From Branchiostoma floridae (lineage: Eukaryota; Chordata; Leptocardii; Amphioxiformes; Branchiostomatidae): 64,000 bases of DNA. Both the position numbers and the translations under genes were made by a program. The DNA is taken from contig NC_049981.1 in the NCBI RefSeq assembly GCF_000003815.2, forward strand, positions 32,179,074 to 32,243,073. The letters are read 5' to 3'. Shown here one piece after another: positions 11,057 through 21,729 of the stretch (positions within the stretch are counted from its first letter, which is position 1; every line of letters begins with the position of its first letter). Below the pieces are notes generated by a model. The model saw only the letters and a list, made by a program, of their open reading frames with translations. It was not told the DNA's origin and did no database searches.

Positions 11057-12394
11057 ATGGAGTCTGATTTTGTGCAAGAGAAGACGGGACATCGATGTAA
11101 AGTGTGTCGACTGTCGGTGAGAGGCCATCCGGGTCCATATGGCCGCGGGAAGTGCAAGTTTGAGCGACGAGAAGGTTCATCGGATGAAGAATACTTCAAG
11201 CAGCAGCGGGGCAGCGCTCACGTGGAGGAGAAGTTGCGGAGTCTCCGGCGCGACAGCAAAGTTTCCGACCTGGTGCGGGCGGTCTGGTCAGACAGCATCT
11301 CTATGGACACGGACGAGACGCAGGTGAGACAGTCGAGCTCACACAACTTGAAGAAATCGTCGGGTTACAGCAGGGAGAACGCCAGCACTCGGGCTAGAAG
11401 CGAATCCCCTGCAGTCCAGTTTTCCCGCCATCGCGCACGTAACGTTAGTACCAGCAGAGAGGCTGGGCCGGCGAGACCAGAAAAGCCTGACATTCGCGAT
11501 CTCAGAAAGTCTAGGGCCTTAGTCAGGAAAGTCGACAAAGCGCTGGACGAGTTGTTGGATTCAGATACCAGCCGTGGGAAACAACCCAGGAGCAAGCGTT
11601 ACGAGGATCGCGGCTCCGTTTCAAGTTTGTCGCAGTCAGACAGCACGGAGTCAGATTTCATGAGAAAACTCAGGAGGCGCCAGCGACGCAGGGGGTCGCG
11701 CGGGAAGAGTTGCAAGATGAAAGGGGAACGTGTCTCTTCGAAACTTTTCATATCACGCCGGCGCTGGGATAGCTATGATTCGGACACTTCTGGTATGTCT
11801 GATGATTCCCGCTCACGTTCTAACAAGCGCCGCCGACGCCGGGCAGGTAAGAGCGGACGAATTCGTACTATTGATGATTCGGGCACCCGTCATGTCAAAC
11901 TTGATTGGCCACAACATAAGCTGCACTTCCCAGGATATGGAAATAAAGGGGGCGTGGCTAGCGATCAGTTATCCTTGCTAATGTTAGTACACGGCTTTCT
12001 GAAGAATGTTCTTTATTCGGACCGGGTTTCGGTTGACGCAGAGCATCAGTTAGTTCATCTGGCAGACCTTACGTTCGATGTTGTGAACTATGACTGGAAG
12101 TTAGTTCGGGAAGTCCACGCATCTTTACTATACGGTGTAGGGTTTGGATCGCTCACGTGGGGTAGCCGCGGTACCTTTGATGCTATCAGAGAGAGCCACT
12201 ACCGGACACAAGCTGGTGCCGCTCGTGGCAACGTGTCGTCATCGAGGGCGGAGCCTGTCAGTGTAGCTTGTGTGGCGGGAAACAGGCCGCGGTATTGTGG
12301 CGAGTTTCACTCCGGTACCTGTTCCTGCAATCCGGCCATTGGAGTACACGATGGAATGCCCCAAGACTACACCACGTCTGTAGTGCGTGCTTGA
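11057..12394 (+). CDS. Gag-like ORF of the DIRS-like element
   Basis: The open frame from ATG 11057 (about 445 codons) encodes a Cys/His motif near the N-terminus (CKVC...GHPGPYGRGKC), then a long basic, Ser/Arg-rich region with RRRQRRRGSRGK-type stretches. A globular end contains VHLADLTFDVVNYDWKLVRE and FGSLTWGS. N-terminal zinc-binding residues and a basic nucleic-acid-binding body fit a retroelement structural protein. Position directly after A1 supports this. Confidence 0.65.
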   Translation: MESDFVQEKTGHRCKVCRLSVRGHPGPYGRGKCKFERREGSSDEEYFKQQRGSAHVEEKLRSLRRDSKVSDLVRAVWSDSISMDTDETQVRQSSSHNLKKSSGYSRENASTRARSESPAVQFSRHRARNVSTSREAGPARPEKPDIRDLRKSRALVRKVDKALDELLDSDTSRGKQPRSKRYEDRGSVSSLSQSDSTESDFMRKLRRRQRRRGSRGKSCKMKGERVSSKLFISRRRWDSYDSDTSGMSDDSRSRSNKRRRRRAGKSGRIRTIDDSGTRHVKLDWPQHKLHFPGYGNKGGVASDQLSLLMLVHGFLKNVLYSDRVSVDAEHQLVHLADLTFDVVNYDWKLVREVHASLLYGVGFGSLTWGSRGTFDAIRESHYRTQAGAARGNVSSSRAEPVSVACVAGNRPRYCGEFHSGTCSCNPAIGVHDGMPQDYTTSVVRA

Positions 12395-12454
12395 TAGTGC
12401 GGGACATCCGAGCACCACATCCGACTCAGGATTGCCAGTACAAACCCCGGCCAT

Positions 12455-13210
12455 TTGGCGGCTCCACAGACAGAACAAACCACAACTCCGGAGACCCCGC
12501 CCACCTCTCCCAGGGACTCGGTCCTTCACGCGAACTTTCACAAGATGATCAAGTTACATGAAGAGTTCGCGACACACGGTAATCTTCACAATTTTATCGG
12601 CGCACTTAGGCCAGTACTAGTGAAATCAAAGCTGAAAATATATACTTGGAGAACGTTACTCGAGAATTATGAACACAGACATACGGATAGTTGGTATTTG
12701 GAATTCGTATTTTATAATATATCAATATTCCGTCAGAGCTATTTAATCCAACGTCAGTTTTGCATCATAGGAATCACTACGTGACATTCAGTCTCTCATT
12801 GGTAAGCTCGACATTCTCCACCTGGGCGGTTGTTTATATCTCGAATGTTGAAGCTATTGCGTTCATTACTGCGGAATCACCACAGTCTGCGGTCGTCACG
12901 GGACTTCCGATCGGGCTTTCTGTGGTGGCAAAGAGTCATGGACACATACAACGGTGTATCTATGATGGTTCCCGACATTTCTGTCTATCCGGACGAGTTG
13001 GTTATGACTGACGCTGGTGCCATGGGGTGCGGCAGATTTCGCGACTCGGGACAGTTCTTCACAGTGTGTTCTCAGACCACGTGTTGGGGAAGTTCGGATC
13101 AAAGATACGCTCGCTTGAGATGTTGATAATCGTCCTCGCAGCCAGGAAATGGGAGCCCGTTGTTTCGGACAGCGTATTTCTTTATACTGTGATAACATGG
13201 CCTGAAGGCG
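12455..13210 (+). pseudogene. Broken pol remnant (RT start and RNase H) of the DIRS-like element
   Basis: The segment at about 12455-12700 contains a conserved pre-RT stretch (LHANFHKMIKLHEEF, TWRTLLENYE). After a deletion, 12830-13200 holds an RNase H-like region: SSRDFRSGFLWWQRVMD, VMTDAGAMGCGRF (catalytic Asp kept) and LEMLIIVLAARKWEP. Frames change at least twice. No YxDD reverse transcriptase box and no recombinase can be found. Confidence 0.6.
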
Positions 13211-14430
13211 TGTTTACGTGTTGAAGTCGGACGTGATCGGTATCTGCAGCTTGTGCTAATTGTACCGTGATAACATGGCCTGACCTGTGTTTACGTGTTG
13301 AACTCGGAAGTGATCGGTATCTGCAACACGGTGCTAATTATATTGTGATAACATGGCCTGATGGGTGTTTACTTGTTGAATTCGGACGTAATCGGGATCT
13401 ACAACACTGTGCTAATTATATTGTGATAACATGGCCTGATGGGTGTTTACTTGTTGAACTCGGACGTGATCGGGATCTACAAGACTGCGCTAATTATATT
13501 TTGATAACATGGCCTGATGTGTGTTTTACGTGTTGAACTCGGACGTGATCGGGATCTACAAGACTGTGCTAATTATATTTTGATAACATGGCCTGATGTG
13601 TGTTTACGTGTTTAACTCGGAAGTGATCGGGATCTACAAGACTGCGCTAATTATATTGTGATAACATGGCCTGATGTGTGTTTACGTGTGGAACTCGGAC
13701 GTGATCGGGATCTACAAGTCTGTGCTAATTATATTTTGATAACATGGCCTGATGTGTGTTTACGTGTTTAACTCGGACGTGATCGTGATCTACAGCACTG
13801 TGCTAGTTATACCGTGATAACATGGCCTGATGTGTGTTTACGTGTGGAACTCGGACGTGACCGGGATCTACAAGTCTGTGCTAATTATATTTTGCTAACA
13901 TGGCCTGATGTGTGTTTACGTGTTGAACTCGGACGTGATCGTAATCTGCAGCCTGTGCTAGTTATACCGTGATAACATGGCCTCACGTTTGTTTATGTGT
14001 TGACCTCGGGCGTGAACGGGATCTTCAACACTGTGCTAGGGAGCTGTACCGTGATAACATGGCCTGTTCAGAGACTGTTCAGAGACTGTTCAGAGACTGT
14101 TCAGAGGCTGTTCAGAGACTGTTCAGAGACTGTTCAGAGACTGTTCAGAGATTGTTCAGAGACTGTTGAGGGGCCCAGATGTAACATACACATGTATATT
14201 TTAACGTGGCCTGACGTGTGTTTGTAAACTTGTGGAACTCGGAGGCGATTTGAATCTGCAACGCTGTGCTTATTGTACCGTGATAACATGGCCTGACGTG
14301 TGTTTATGTGTTGAACTCGGACGTGATCAAGATCTACAGCACTATATGCTAGTTATACCGTGATTACCTGGCCTGACTTGTGTTTGTAAACTTGTGGAAC
14401 TCAGATTTGATTTGAATCTGCAACACTGTG
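13185..14430. repeat. 78-bp minisatellite inside the retroelement
   Basis: GATAACATGG recurs at 13191, 13269, 13347, 13425, 13503, 13582, 13660, 13738, 13816, (13894 variant), 13971, 14053 and 14282, a near-constant 77-79 bp period. Each unit, allowing indels, encodes a version of CDNMACVYVLNS and RDRDLQHCA, an RNase H segment. Because 78 is divisible by three, long open frames run through the array without being genes. Confidence 0.9.
14064..14168. repeat. 11-bp tandem repeat, about nine copies
   Basis: The unit CTGTTCAGAGA is repeated about nine times with few changes, inserted within one 78-bp unit after GATAACATGGC. Confidence 0.9.
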
Positions 14431-15031
14431 CCAGTGATATTAAGTTTCCTTATGTTTCAGCGAAAATATTACTTTATGTCTAAATACGGTTCTGACCTTA
14501 CTAAGCAGTTCACTTTACATGGTTTTGCAGTAAACAAGAAATTTGCTGATCAGAGCCAGGTGGTCTAAGACTTTACAATGTGCAGAGAGAGTGTTGTATG
14601 TTCCAGTGATGGAGATTAAGATTTCTCCCTTTTTGTCCTTTATTATTATGGTGTAACATGGCGAACGGCGTTCTGAGGATCACCTACTTAATTAACAAGT
14701 TCTATTGAGTACCACGTTAGGGTTTGCTCTAATTTAGAATGTTGACAGTTAAAGTATATTCATAAGTTGACGGCATTAGTCTGTATTTGCGAGTTCCCTG
14801 AGTTACTAGGTTACGTTTGTGTTATAGAATGGTAACGTATATCCAGAGGAAGAAGATGTCTCAGTAGCGTCGTTGATGGCATTGCAGCGTTTCTAGAGTA
14901 ACCGTTTAGAGTATTAATCGTTTGGTAATATGTTTATAGGTAGTGGGGTGGTGGTGTTTTCTTCTTTATTCGTTTTTTAGTGTATCTATGATTTTATTTC
15001 TTTTCTTTTAGCGGTTTGGCCTTTTATTTTG
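14430..15031. other. 3' non-coding part of the DIRS-like element
   Basis: This AT-rich sequence between the minisatellite and B1 shows no coding signal. The tyrosine recombinase expected here is absent. Confidence 0.5.
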
Positions 15032-15437
15032 GTGTTTTTCTCCGAAAAAGTTTTACTGGATTAAACTTTTTCCCTTTTTCTGCCAATCCGTGTCTTTGTT
15101 TGAGTTTGTCCGATAATTTGAGAAAAATTTCATTTTGTAATTTTTTTTAATTGATCGCAAACTGTATCTGTCTTTGTTCGGCCCGTTTGCCCTTTGACCC
15201 GGAACACGTGAGAGTGACGTCACTCGAAGTTTGCTGGGCAGGCGGGTCGCACGGATCTTCTCTGTTCTCCCTTTTCACCCTCCACCACCCCTTTCTCCGC
15301 CAAATGTTATCGAAGGTTAAGAATTTTATTATAGTTGTCGAAGTAGTGTTGTGTTTTTCTCCGAAAAAGTTTTACTGGATTAAACTTTTTCCTTTTTTCT
15401 GCCAAACCGTGTCTTTGTTTGAGTTTGTCCGATAATT
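15032..15437 (+). repeat. B1-A2-B2 right terminal block
   Basis: B1 (15032-15118) abuts A2 (15119-15277). A 73-bp spacer follows, then B2 (15351-15437). B repeats run from GTGTTTTTCTCCGAAAAAG to TTTGTCCGATAATT. B2 ends exactly where the LINE frame resumes (AAGTCTATGC). Confidence 0.9.
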
Positions 15438-16349
15438 CAAGTCTATGCTTTTTGGCACTATAAGAAGGCTGCGTCTAGAAACAGAAGAACTAAATCTTAC
15501 CCTTTCTGGTACTTATTTGGAAGTTGTTGCATGTTTTAAATATCTAGGTGTTTGGTTTGATTCCTGTCTTACATGGAGTATACACATTAACAAACTATGC
15601 AGTACGGTGTCCTCTAGGTTGGGAGTGTTAAGACGTTTAGTACCCATTTTACCACCTAAGACACTTTCAATGTTGTTTAACTGTATGATTCTTCCTAAGA
15701 TTGAGTATTGTGATATTGTATGGGGCAACTGCGGAAAATCTCTCTCTGACAATCTCCAGAAACTCCAAAACCGTGCAGCACGGCTTGTTCTCGGCCTGTC
15801 ACATGTAGATAATGACCATCTGTCTGCATTAGGTTGGAATTCTTTGGCATCTCGTCGGAAAATGCACCTCCTGCAAACCGTCTTCAAGTCAATCCATCGG
15901 CAGTTACCAGTGAGAGTACTTACAAATATTTAACAGAACATCTCACACATACGCAACAAGGCTTAATTCTAACTTATCACTACAACTACCGAAAGTCAGA
16001 CTTGAATCTGGCCGTAGGAAATTTGAGTACAGAGGTGCGTTTTCATGGAGTCGCCGCCCACGGTTAAAGTGGCCAGTTCTGCACTATCATTCAAGAAACT
16101 GCTAAGAAACGGTAATCACTGCTGACCCCTAACCTCCTGACCCGACGCGAATTTTGATCAATGAGTTACGATTTTGATTTATGTTCATTTATATATTGTT
16201 TCCTTGGTTTGTTTATCGTTTAGTTTATCTTATTTCTTTGTTATGCTATTGTGTGTATGTTGTTTGTACAGGGCACACCTGAAAAGCAGTACGCAAAGTA
16301 CTGAGTGTGTCCACCCTGTATAAAGAAAACAGAAATAAAATAAAAAAAG

Positions 16350-18655
16350 AGACACAGACAACTGAAGACTGACCAACTGGTGTGTTCCCAACCTTGTTTC
16401 GTTACTGTGAAACTTGTTGTTGTTGTGAGTACAAGGACACCAATGGCAGACATAAACCCATACATCAACCAAAAAAGTGGAAATACAGTCTTTGTTAAAT
16501 TTCATCAGCTGGTTCTGAATGTTGCAAAATGTATGTCATAGACGAGGTAGTTACGTTTTTGTAAGCACTCATGAAATTCTAAGAGTCTAACGTTGTTTCA
16601 AGTGTACACAATCAAATCCAAGTTCTTCTGAGGTCACCCGAATATTCATGTTTTTGTTTATACAGACCGAAATGTTGTGTTTTAATGAAGAAATGTTTGC
16701 TAGTTGGAACAAGTTTGGTCAGAATGACACTTTGGAGCTGAGAAGTTGATAATGTTTTAGATTGGTTTGATGCCAGTTCTCTGCAATTGTATAACATTTA
16801 AACTGCAAGTCTACCCAGTTGCACAACTGCAAAATGCTCTGCACCCATCGAAACAACAAATTGACCCATAATTCCTCACTAGGTTGAATGTAGAATATTG
16901 TAACCGTTTGTTCACCATCTCAAAATTCTGTTCGTACCCTAAAACTGCCTCATTTATAAATAAGGTAACATTAACTAGATATGCTAAGTGCAGATTAATT
17001 AATCCACTTGCATAGATATCTAGGTGTTCAGGACATTCTAGAGAAAGCCCCAAATAAAAACTTTTCTTTTCAACGCAGCAGTATTAGAGTAACTATTGCG
17101 TACATGGACAGGAATGCAGTTATAGGACACCCAGCTAACCTATGCTCTAATCAATTCAGGTCTTATAGATAAAAAACTAACTAATAGCAACAGAGAATTT
17201 GGTAGATCCTGTTTTAGATTTCTGTCATACTGTTTTATTGTTCTTTACTTACTGGCCCACCTTGAGCTTATGTGTACAGAGTTTTTAAAGATTTGTTTGT
17301 GCAATGCCATGTTAAATTTTATTGCAGCAGAACAGTCATATTTTTGTTACATTACTGAAAGCACAGGTACAGTTTGTCCTCAAGGGAAAAACACTGTATA
17401 GGAGTACAGTAGTTATAGCGTCTTAGATACACAAAGGAAAATATGTCCGTAATATATATGAATAGATATATATGTGTTATGTATTAATAGTTTTGCATAT
17501 CTCTTACAAATGATTCAATGTAACTTGTATCAATTTGAATTCGTAAAGCAGAAAGAAGGTATAAATACATGTAAAAAGAAGGCTGGAATACCTGCTGTGT
17601 ATATGTCATCACATCACGTGTTACACTATCTTATAAGCCTTAACTGCCATTTTACAACGGCCAATAACAGAAGAGTATGAGTAGTTTGAATGTTGACTAA
17701 GCGTTGCCAAGTGTACAGATAACAGATGTTAGGTTGTTATAAGAAACATGTAACATTTCCTGACTGTAAATAAGAGAGACTCTACCGAGGTTTGGTAAAG
17801 CACCAGGCCCTCTGCACAGTGTTGCTTTCCCCGCTAACCGTCCTCATTACCAGAACTCTGTTGATGCGGATGTGCTGAAAGTTCATTTCTAAGCAAAATG
17901 TGCTTTTGACTAGCTTTGAAACACTTTTCTTTAACAATGAAGGTTTTATGTATTCCCTATCGACATCGTTTGAAAGGATTTCTTAGAAAGTTTTGAATTT
18001 CTCGTCTGTTGCTCTTTTAAAACTTGAGACATCCACTGAAGGGCAATACAGAATCCGTTTTAACCAATCAGAGTGAAGCTATCCTTAAACAACTATATGT
18101 TTAACCAATGACAGTCCACACCGCTGAACTACAGCCAATCAGAATGTAGATTTCCTGGTATCTCCCCATCCCTACCATTTTTCTGCACAGTGATACACTT
18201 TAAGGTTGTGCCAATGCTTTACATCAATGATAAGATGATACAGACGCATAGACAAAAAGTGTGGTGAAACAGACTTAATTTCAAGCCTTTAAGATGCCGT
18301 CCATTTGTTCTAATTTTGTGAATTAAGATTTTCAGTTTGGGTTGGAAATGTGGCAAAGTGGTCAATGTCGGCCTTTTCTAAGAATAACATGTTTTGAAAT
18401 GGAAAACTGCACGTTGCTCTCTTCACATAATTATGTATTGCTGTTTTAATTCCGAATTAGAAAACCAGTATGTTGCAAGTAGCTCGCGGACCAGAATGAT
18501 ATCATTGCGTTACAGTTCTAAAAGTTTAACTCTGTATTTGATTTTGTCGTTTTGTATTTGTTATTTTGTGTTTGTTTCATTACGGTCCCGATTCAGTGTT
18601 GATAGGCCTGTATTTATTACCTTTGCCAGAATGGCTAAGGTTAACGTTATGTTTT
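16350..18655. other. Intergenic stretch; no gene seen
   Basis: This is AT-rich sequence with only short shadow ORFs and no splice-bounded coding run that I can support. Confidence 0.5.
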
Positions 18656-18659
18656 AGGC

Positions 18660-19520
18660 TTGTGAGTCTGTGTGTCTGTCTGTCTGTCTGTGTGTTAACA
18701 GTATAACTCAAGAAGCCTTTGATGGATCCCAATAATATTTGGTAGGTGGGTAGGGGTCGGGAAAACGAAGGTCAAGTTCGATAATGGGCCCCCTAGCGGC
18801 TTGCTAAGGTACTGCAGCAAAACCTCAATTTTTTTTATCTCGTGTTCTGGACCTGCTGTGGTTATGATTTTTGACTGGTAGATAGCCCTTGGTGCAGAGA
18901 GTAAGTGCTTTAAGTTTGGACCCCCTAGCGGCTTGTTTGGAACTGCAGTCGCCGATTTCCTTTCAAACTTTGGACGAGAATAACTCGAGAACGTGTTGAT
19001 GGATCGTCATGGTTTTTGGTATGTAGATAGTCCAAGTAACAATGTACACAGTGGAATACCAATTATGCAAATCAGCAACTAATTTGCATAATTAATGAGG
19101 AAAGTTTATAAATCCACTGCATTTCATGATAGGACTTTCAAACTTGTCACATATATAGATGAGGAAGAGAGAAATATCAATGCATATTAATTATGCAAAT
19201 GAAGGCCTCATTTGCATAATTAATGAGAAAATATAAACGTGTTGACGGATCGTCATGGTTTTTGGTATGTAGATAGCCAAAGGGAAGACTTACATGATGG
19301 AATTATAATTATGCAAATCGACTGCTAATTTGCATAATTAATGAGAAAAGTTTGTAAATCCACTGCATTCCTTATAGGACTTTCAAACTTGTCACATTTT
19401 TAGCTAAGAAAGAAGGAAATATCAATACACATTTATTATGCAAATGATGCTTGATACAATTTAATATTATTATGTAAATCTAATCTGCATAGGGATCTAA
19501 TTTGCATAAGCAATGGCGAA
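18660..19520. repeat. Repeat cluster with paired ATGCAAAT/ATTTGCAT inverted motifs
   Basis: A TGTC microsatellite (about 18668-18692) is followed by repeats built on CCTAGCGGCTTG and on GATCGTCATGGTTTTTGGTA (about 19001 and 19245). AATTATGCAAAT is paired with ATTTGCATAATTAATGAG three times (about 19061-19098, 19186-19227, 19307-19346), with further single copies to 19515. Each pair could form a hairpin. ATTTGCAT is also the octamer motif bound by POU factors. Confidence 0.7.
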
Positions 19521-19644
19521 ATGTTATGAACCAACTCCAGGCATATAAAATAAAATGTAATGAGTAACACATTTATGTCTACAGACATCATTCTACATAA
19601 CAAACCTGGTTTATTTGGCAAAGGTATGTGTTCGTTGAACTCTA

Positions 19645-19760
19645 GTTATTTCATTGGCTGACTTCAGTGTTTTCATTTCATTGGCCAAAGCTGATGCTGT
19701 CATTTCATTGGCTGACTGAAATACTGTCGATCATTGGTTAACGTCATCATTGCCGTGACG
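19645..19760. promoter_or_regulatory. Cluster of inverted CCAAT boxes
   Basis: Four ATTGG motifs, three of them in a TTTCATTGGC context, occur within about 90 bp. They are followed by ACGTCATC and GTGACG half-sites just before an ORF with a splice donor. This resembles a NF-Y-type proximal promoter. Confidence 0.35.
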
Positions 19761-19781
19761 CTGTTTGGGCGGTTCCATTTG

Positions 19782-20078
19782 ATGATGTTCAGAGGATATA
19801 GGACGCCTTCATCTGAAAAATTCTTGCGTTCAGAAATTTTGAAGAAAAAAACTGATTCAATGAAGGAAAGCAGGCGAAAGAAGGAATTGCTTCATGCGTT
19901 GGAATATTCCTTGTTTTCTTTAAAGAAAGAAGAGTCACCTGAACTTTCTGACTGGAGCTGTCCATGTAAGGTTGTTGCTGCTACACCTACACCACTGTCA
20001 ATGTTCGTTTTTGTAAATGAACTATCTACGACGCAACTTGGGGATATCAGTTTGAAAAGAAAAGCTACCATGTTTAGG
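19782..20078 (+). CDS. Possible first coding exon of an unknown gene
   Basis: From ATG 19782, an open frame of about 99 codons encodes a charged peptide (SEKFLRSEILKKK, SRRKKELLHALEYSLFSLKKE) and reaches a donor-like ATGTTTAG|GTAAAC at about 20078. I do not recognise the family. Clustered CCAAT boxes upstream make an expressed first exon plausible, but no following exon was identified. Confidence 0.3.
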
Positions 20079-20081
20079 TAA

Positions 20082-21000
20082 ACATCTTTGATGAATAATT
20101 ATTTCCTGCTAAAATGTAAAACTTTAAAATGTCAACATTTCACACTGACTTCCAGAAAACTTATACACTACGAGAAAGTTGTAATCACAAGAAAAGTAGG
20201 GAGTTTAGTAATAACTGTACAGTCCGGCCACATTAAATGGTTTCACGGTTGCCAATGTTGATGTAATGTTTTTGTAAAGCATACAGCAGATTATGTTACC
20301 TTTCTCTAACATGTTAGGAAATATTAAGTAAGAAAATTTTTTTTAATACAACACGATCACACGACCGATTGCAGTCTAAGTACCCATGTACATGTTTTCA
20401 CTGGGTACTACGTGCCCAAACATTCATGTTACATCATATACGTCACAAGTACGATTTTGCTTTCGTTACCTGGCTGCAATCGTCGCTTCAAACTGTGGAA
20501 ATGTCACGTCATCATTATTACTCAAACCTGACGGGAAACACTGAGAGAAACTGGCTCCTCTGAGAGGATTTCTAAAGAATTCTGTTACTGGGTATAAATG
20601 TATCTATATAAGTATATATAGCGACTGAACTGCTTTGTTATAGAATCCCTTCGGTTCAGTTTGTGAGATATTTTAATTGTTTCCACGCTGAACATATCCG
20701 AAGTGTGTTGCCGCTTGTAGAGGTAGACTATATTCTGTAAAGTCATCACGTTTGAAAGAAATGTGATCACCCCCCCCCCCCCCCCCCATGGAAGCAGGGA
20801 TGGAATCGCCCTGGCACGTGTACCAAAACTTTGGAAATAAACTTCCGTTAACAACGCCACTGCAGCAGTGTTTGGGTTGGATGTGTCTGTAAGTCTGTAT
20901 GTAGAATATGTGTGCGTTTATGGCAAAACGAATAGGGTAAGAAAAAATGCGTTTGAGTTGTGCTGTTGATGAAAAGATGTTAAATGATGATGAGGATGTA
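20082..21000. other. Intergenic; poly-C tract
   Basis: Non-coding by eye. A run of 18 C residues lies at 20770-20787. Confidence 0.5.
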
Positions 21001-21084
21001 AAATATACTTTAAGATTTCGTGCTTCTTATTTACATTGTCTATCTCATGGAATCATCAATTTGCATCTTTCATAGGTTGAAATC

Positions 21085-21250
21085 CTGTCATGCTGCCAAT
21101 CTTGTGCTCCTTGGAAAGACAATAACACGACTTTCCTTACCCCACCTAGGGTACCTGACTTCGGTTGGGGAGGTAAAAAGTAGTGGAAGGAGAGAATTAG
21201 GCTCCGGTTCCCAATACCGTGCCTCGACACATTGGAACAACCCGTTCAAT
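21085..21250 (+). repeat. SINE-like fragment
   Basis: The stretch from CTCCTTGGAAAGACAATAAC through CACCTAGGGTACCTGACTTC to GGCTCCGGTTCCCAATACCG resembles a widespread class of tRNA-derived SINE bodies in deuterostomes. No flanking duplication was established. Confidence 0.3.
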
Positions 21251-21509
21251 GAACACTGAAATGCGGTAAGTTGATGACGATGACCCTACAATGGGACTAC
21301 ACATTTTCCTTAAGTAGACAACAACCAGTAGACTTTAGGATAACCATTAAGGCTTATCAGCAAGCCTCCAGGGAGCACTGTTTTAAACTGACGTGTTTTG
21401 CAATCTCTCCCTGTAAATATATACCGTTATACAAAAACAGCGAGGAAACGTGTCACCTATGTGCCACTAAGCACCACAACAACATCGACAAAGGGAACCT
21501 ACGCCCCGG

Positions 21510-21720
21510 CATTCAGGCAGGTTGACCCAAAGGTCACCACTAGGTGCGTCGTTACGTGATACCGGATCAGAACAAAGGTGGGAATGCCGACGGCGCGACA
21601 GGTGTTTGTTTACCGTTGGCGCACAGGGACGAACCATGTTCGCCTCATAGAGGGGTGTTGTTCTGTGTAGCAGTCGGTAAGGAAACAACGATTGGTTACG
21701 GATGACGTTAAAGAGTTGTG
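21510..21720. promoter_or_regulatory. Unit 2 copy of the conserved 5' flank
   Basis: This is homologous to about 39620-39770 (unit 3) and 63080-63250 (unit 4). It contains an everted half-site pair TGACCCAAAGGTCA at 21523-21536. The block lies well upstream of each TIR exon, so it may hold promoter or enhancer sequence. Confidence 0.45.
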
Positions 21721-21729
21721 AATACATTA

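Larger units (their letters stand above)
10871..15437 (+). mobile_element. DIRS/Ngaro-like tyrosine-recombinase retroelement, internally deleted
   Basis: The layout is A1 (10871-11029), coding region, B1 (15032-15118), A2 (15119-15277), spacer, B2 (15351-15437). A1 and A2 are 159 bp and appear identical by eye; B1 and B2 are 87 bp with about two mismatches. This A1...B1-A2-B2 split direct repeat layout is characteristic of Ngaro/PAT-type DIRS elements. The insertion has no target-site duplication and interrupts a LINE codon, as expected for tyrosine-recombinase integration. Gag-like and RNase H remnants are present. The RT core and recombinase are not found; a 78-bp minisatellite occupies their place. 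Confidence 0.85.
9340..16349 (+). mobile_element. 5'-truncated CR1/L2-like LINE, split by a nested retroelement
   Basis: The left part (9340-10870) begins in the endonuclease tail (GLSDHSFI) and contains the RT: NYRPISVIPSFMKILE, SGFRPKHSTTTTL, a KDFDTVSHEILLDKL segment, GVPQGSILGPLLF and YADDTAL. The right part (15438-16349) resumes with KSMLFGT and continues through LGVWFDSCLTWSIHINKL and WGNCGKSL to a frameshifted 3' end and an A-rich tail. Removing 10871-15437 restores an open frame across the junction. KDFDTV differs from the usual KAFDTV. The copy is dead (5' truncation, frameshift). Confidence 0.85.

Noticed and set aside
13267-14227. Open frames through the 78-bp array (ITWPDGCLLVEL repeats) as a repeat protein
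   Set aside because: 78 is divisible by three, so the frame stays open by arithmetic. The array derives from another frame of RNase H.
13185-14300. Regular repeats resembling a CRISPR array
   Set aside because: The repeats are contiguous with no unique spacers, and the context is a eukaryotic retroelement.
19734-19781. Extending the unknown ORF upstream to 19734
   Set aside because: That start is TTG. The first ATG in frame is 19782.
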